From Lampris incognitus (lineage: Eukaryota; Chordata; Actinopteri; Lampriformes; Lampridae): DNA of 64,000 nucleotides. A program made the position numbers and the translations under genes. Position 1 is the first letter of the stretch; each line of letters begins with the position of its first letter. The DNA is taken from contig NC_079217.1 in the NCBI RefSeq assembly GCF_029633865.1, positions 54,608,479-54,672,478 of the forward strand, read 5' to 3'. Below, in pieces: positions 42,216-64,000 of the stretch. The notes beneath the pieces were generated by a model. The model worked only from the letters and a program-made list of their open reading frames with translations. It was not told where the DNA came from and ran no database searches.

Positions 42216-42759
42216 TTGTAATTATGTCCATTATTGCCGAGGTACATGTGGAGGGCATAAAGAAATGGCCACAGCTAAAAAAACAATGACTTAGGGTTTA
42301 CTTAGGTTGGCAATAAGCCACTTTGAATAGGCGCTGTGTGTAATGTTCTGGCTTTTCTGAAGCGTACAAGGGTCGGCAGGGGTTGCTTGATGAAAACAAT
42401 GAGCCAATAACACTCATCAGAACCCGGATGAGACAACTGTGTTATCTTTGCTGCTTTATTGTTTGTTTCGGAATGTAGAATTAGCAAGAGCATCATTAAA
42501 GCTGTCCAAAGCAAAGCCAGCTTTGAAGTTGGTTTTGAAGCTGGCTTTGGTTTGGACAGGTTTAACCATGCTCTTGGAGGCTCACCAAACGTCCCTGCCA
42601 AAGATTATTGCAGCAACGATAACATTTGTGTAAGATATTCAATATGATCAATAGCTTTTCTCCACCACACGCCTGCACCGGCTGGCCGTACCCATTCCGG
42701 CTGACTCACTGTAGGGTAGGGGCTGAAACCAAAATCGTAAAAAAAAATTTTTTTTTTAA
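42216..42759 (+). other. intergenic, upstream of the pid1 CpG island
   Basis: Nothing recognised. A tandem-like GTTTTGAAGCTGGCTTTGG patch lies at 42519-42557, and an A/T homopolymer pair is at 42739-42759. Confidence 0.4.
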
Positions 42760-42946
42760 ATGGCGGCGCCCTCTGCAGGTCAGTATGGCAACTGCAGCCA
42801 GGCGGAGCAACGCAGCGGCAGCACATTGGAATTCGCTGCGTACGGACCCGACGGAGGAGAGGCGAGCAGGAGAGCAGATGTGAGCCGGACTGCGGAGACA
42901 CAGCGAAGCATTAGAGAGCAAACAGAAAACCTTTGATTTTTCTAAT

Positions 42947-63909
<20,963 letters not shown>

Positions 63910-64000
63910 GTAAGACCAATAACCCAATAACATTGTTGAAGTATCAACTTGGAACCCATTCATTCACCATGAGTATTCTAGTTTTCCATGTAGTTCTCCA

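Overview
The window is teleost-type vertebrate nuclear DNA. It is AT-rich, with split genes flanked by GT/AG splice sites, dense long microsatellites, and a mix of fish repeats: tRNA-derived SINEs, Tc1 and hAT DNA transposons, RTE/Rex3-like LINEs and Penelope-like elements. I cannot name the species from sequence alone.

Two protein-coding genes are present, both on the + strand. (1) The 3' two-thirds of dner (Delta/Notch-like EGF repeat-containing receptor) is carried on ten exons between 372 and 30950. They encode the juxta-EGF segment, eight EGF-like domains, the transmembrane helix and the very conserved cytoplasmic tail. The 5' exons lie before the window. All reading-frame phases join cleanly across the ten exons. 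(2) pid1 (phosphotyrosine interaction domain containing 1) starts in a GC/CpG-rich island near 42.8-43.7 kb. A 10-codon first coding exon at 42947-42976 is followed by a 20.8 kb intron and exon 2 at 63763-63909. The PTB-domain exon(s) lie beyond the right edge. The dner-pid1 order and orientation match the vertebrate arrangement known from human 2q36, and the two genes are about 12 kb apart.

The rest is intronic or intergenic DNA dominated by mobile elements, many nested. dner introns hold two tRNA-derived SINEs (6.3 and 7.2 kb), two short LTR-type elements with a leucine-tRNA-like primer site and tRNA-like LTRs (9.5 and 29.4 kb), a solo LTR (10.4 kb), a Rex3-like LINE tail (12.1 kb), a decayed L2-like LINE (14.9-16.5 kb), and a three-level nest at 21.2-28.7 kb (hAT, then RTE LINE, then Tc1). 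The intergenic region holds a rearranged Penelope-like element interrupted by a 4.4 kb LINE (35.6-42.2 kb). pid1 intron 1 contains a 1.2 kb Tc1-derived foldback palindrome (44.6-45.8 kb), a full-length RTE LINE with perfect target duplications (50.3-53.5 kb), a Penelope / TTA-flanked DNA transposon / Rex3 nest (57.9-60.7 kb), a decayed Tc1 copy (60.8-62.0 kb) and a (CT)n tract of about 180 bp that forms the polypyrimidine tract of exon 2.

The least ordinary item is the pair of TRIM-sized elements. Their 5' and 3' terminal repeats belong to two distinguishable subtypes in both copies, which standard LTR replication does not predict. No CRISPR array, rRNA gene or functional tRNA gene was seen.
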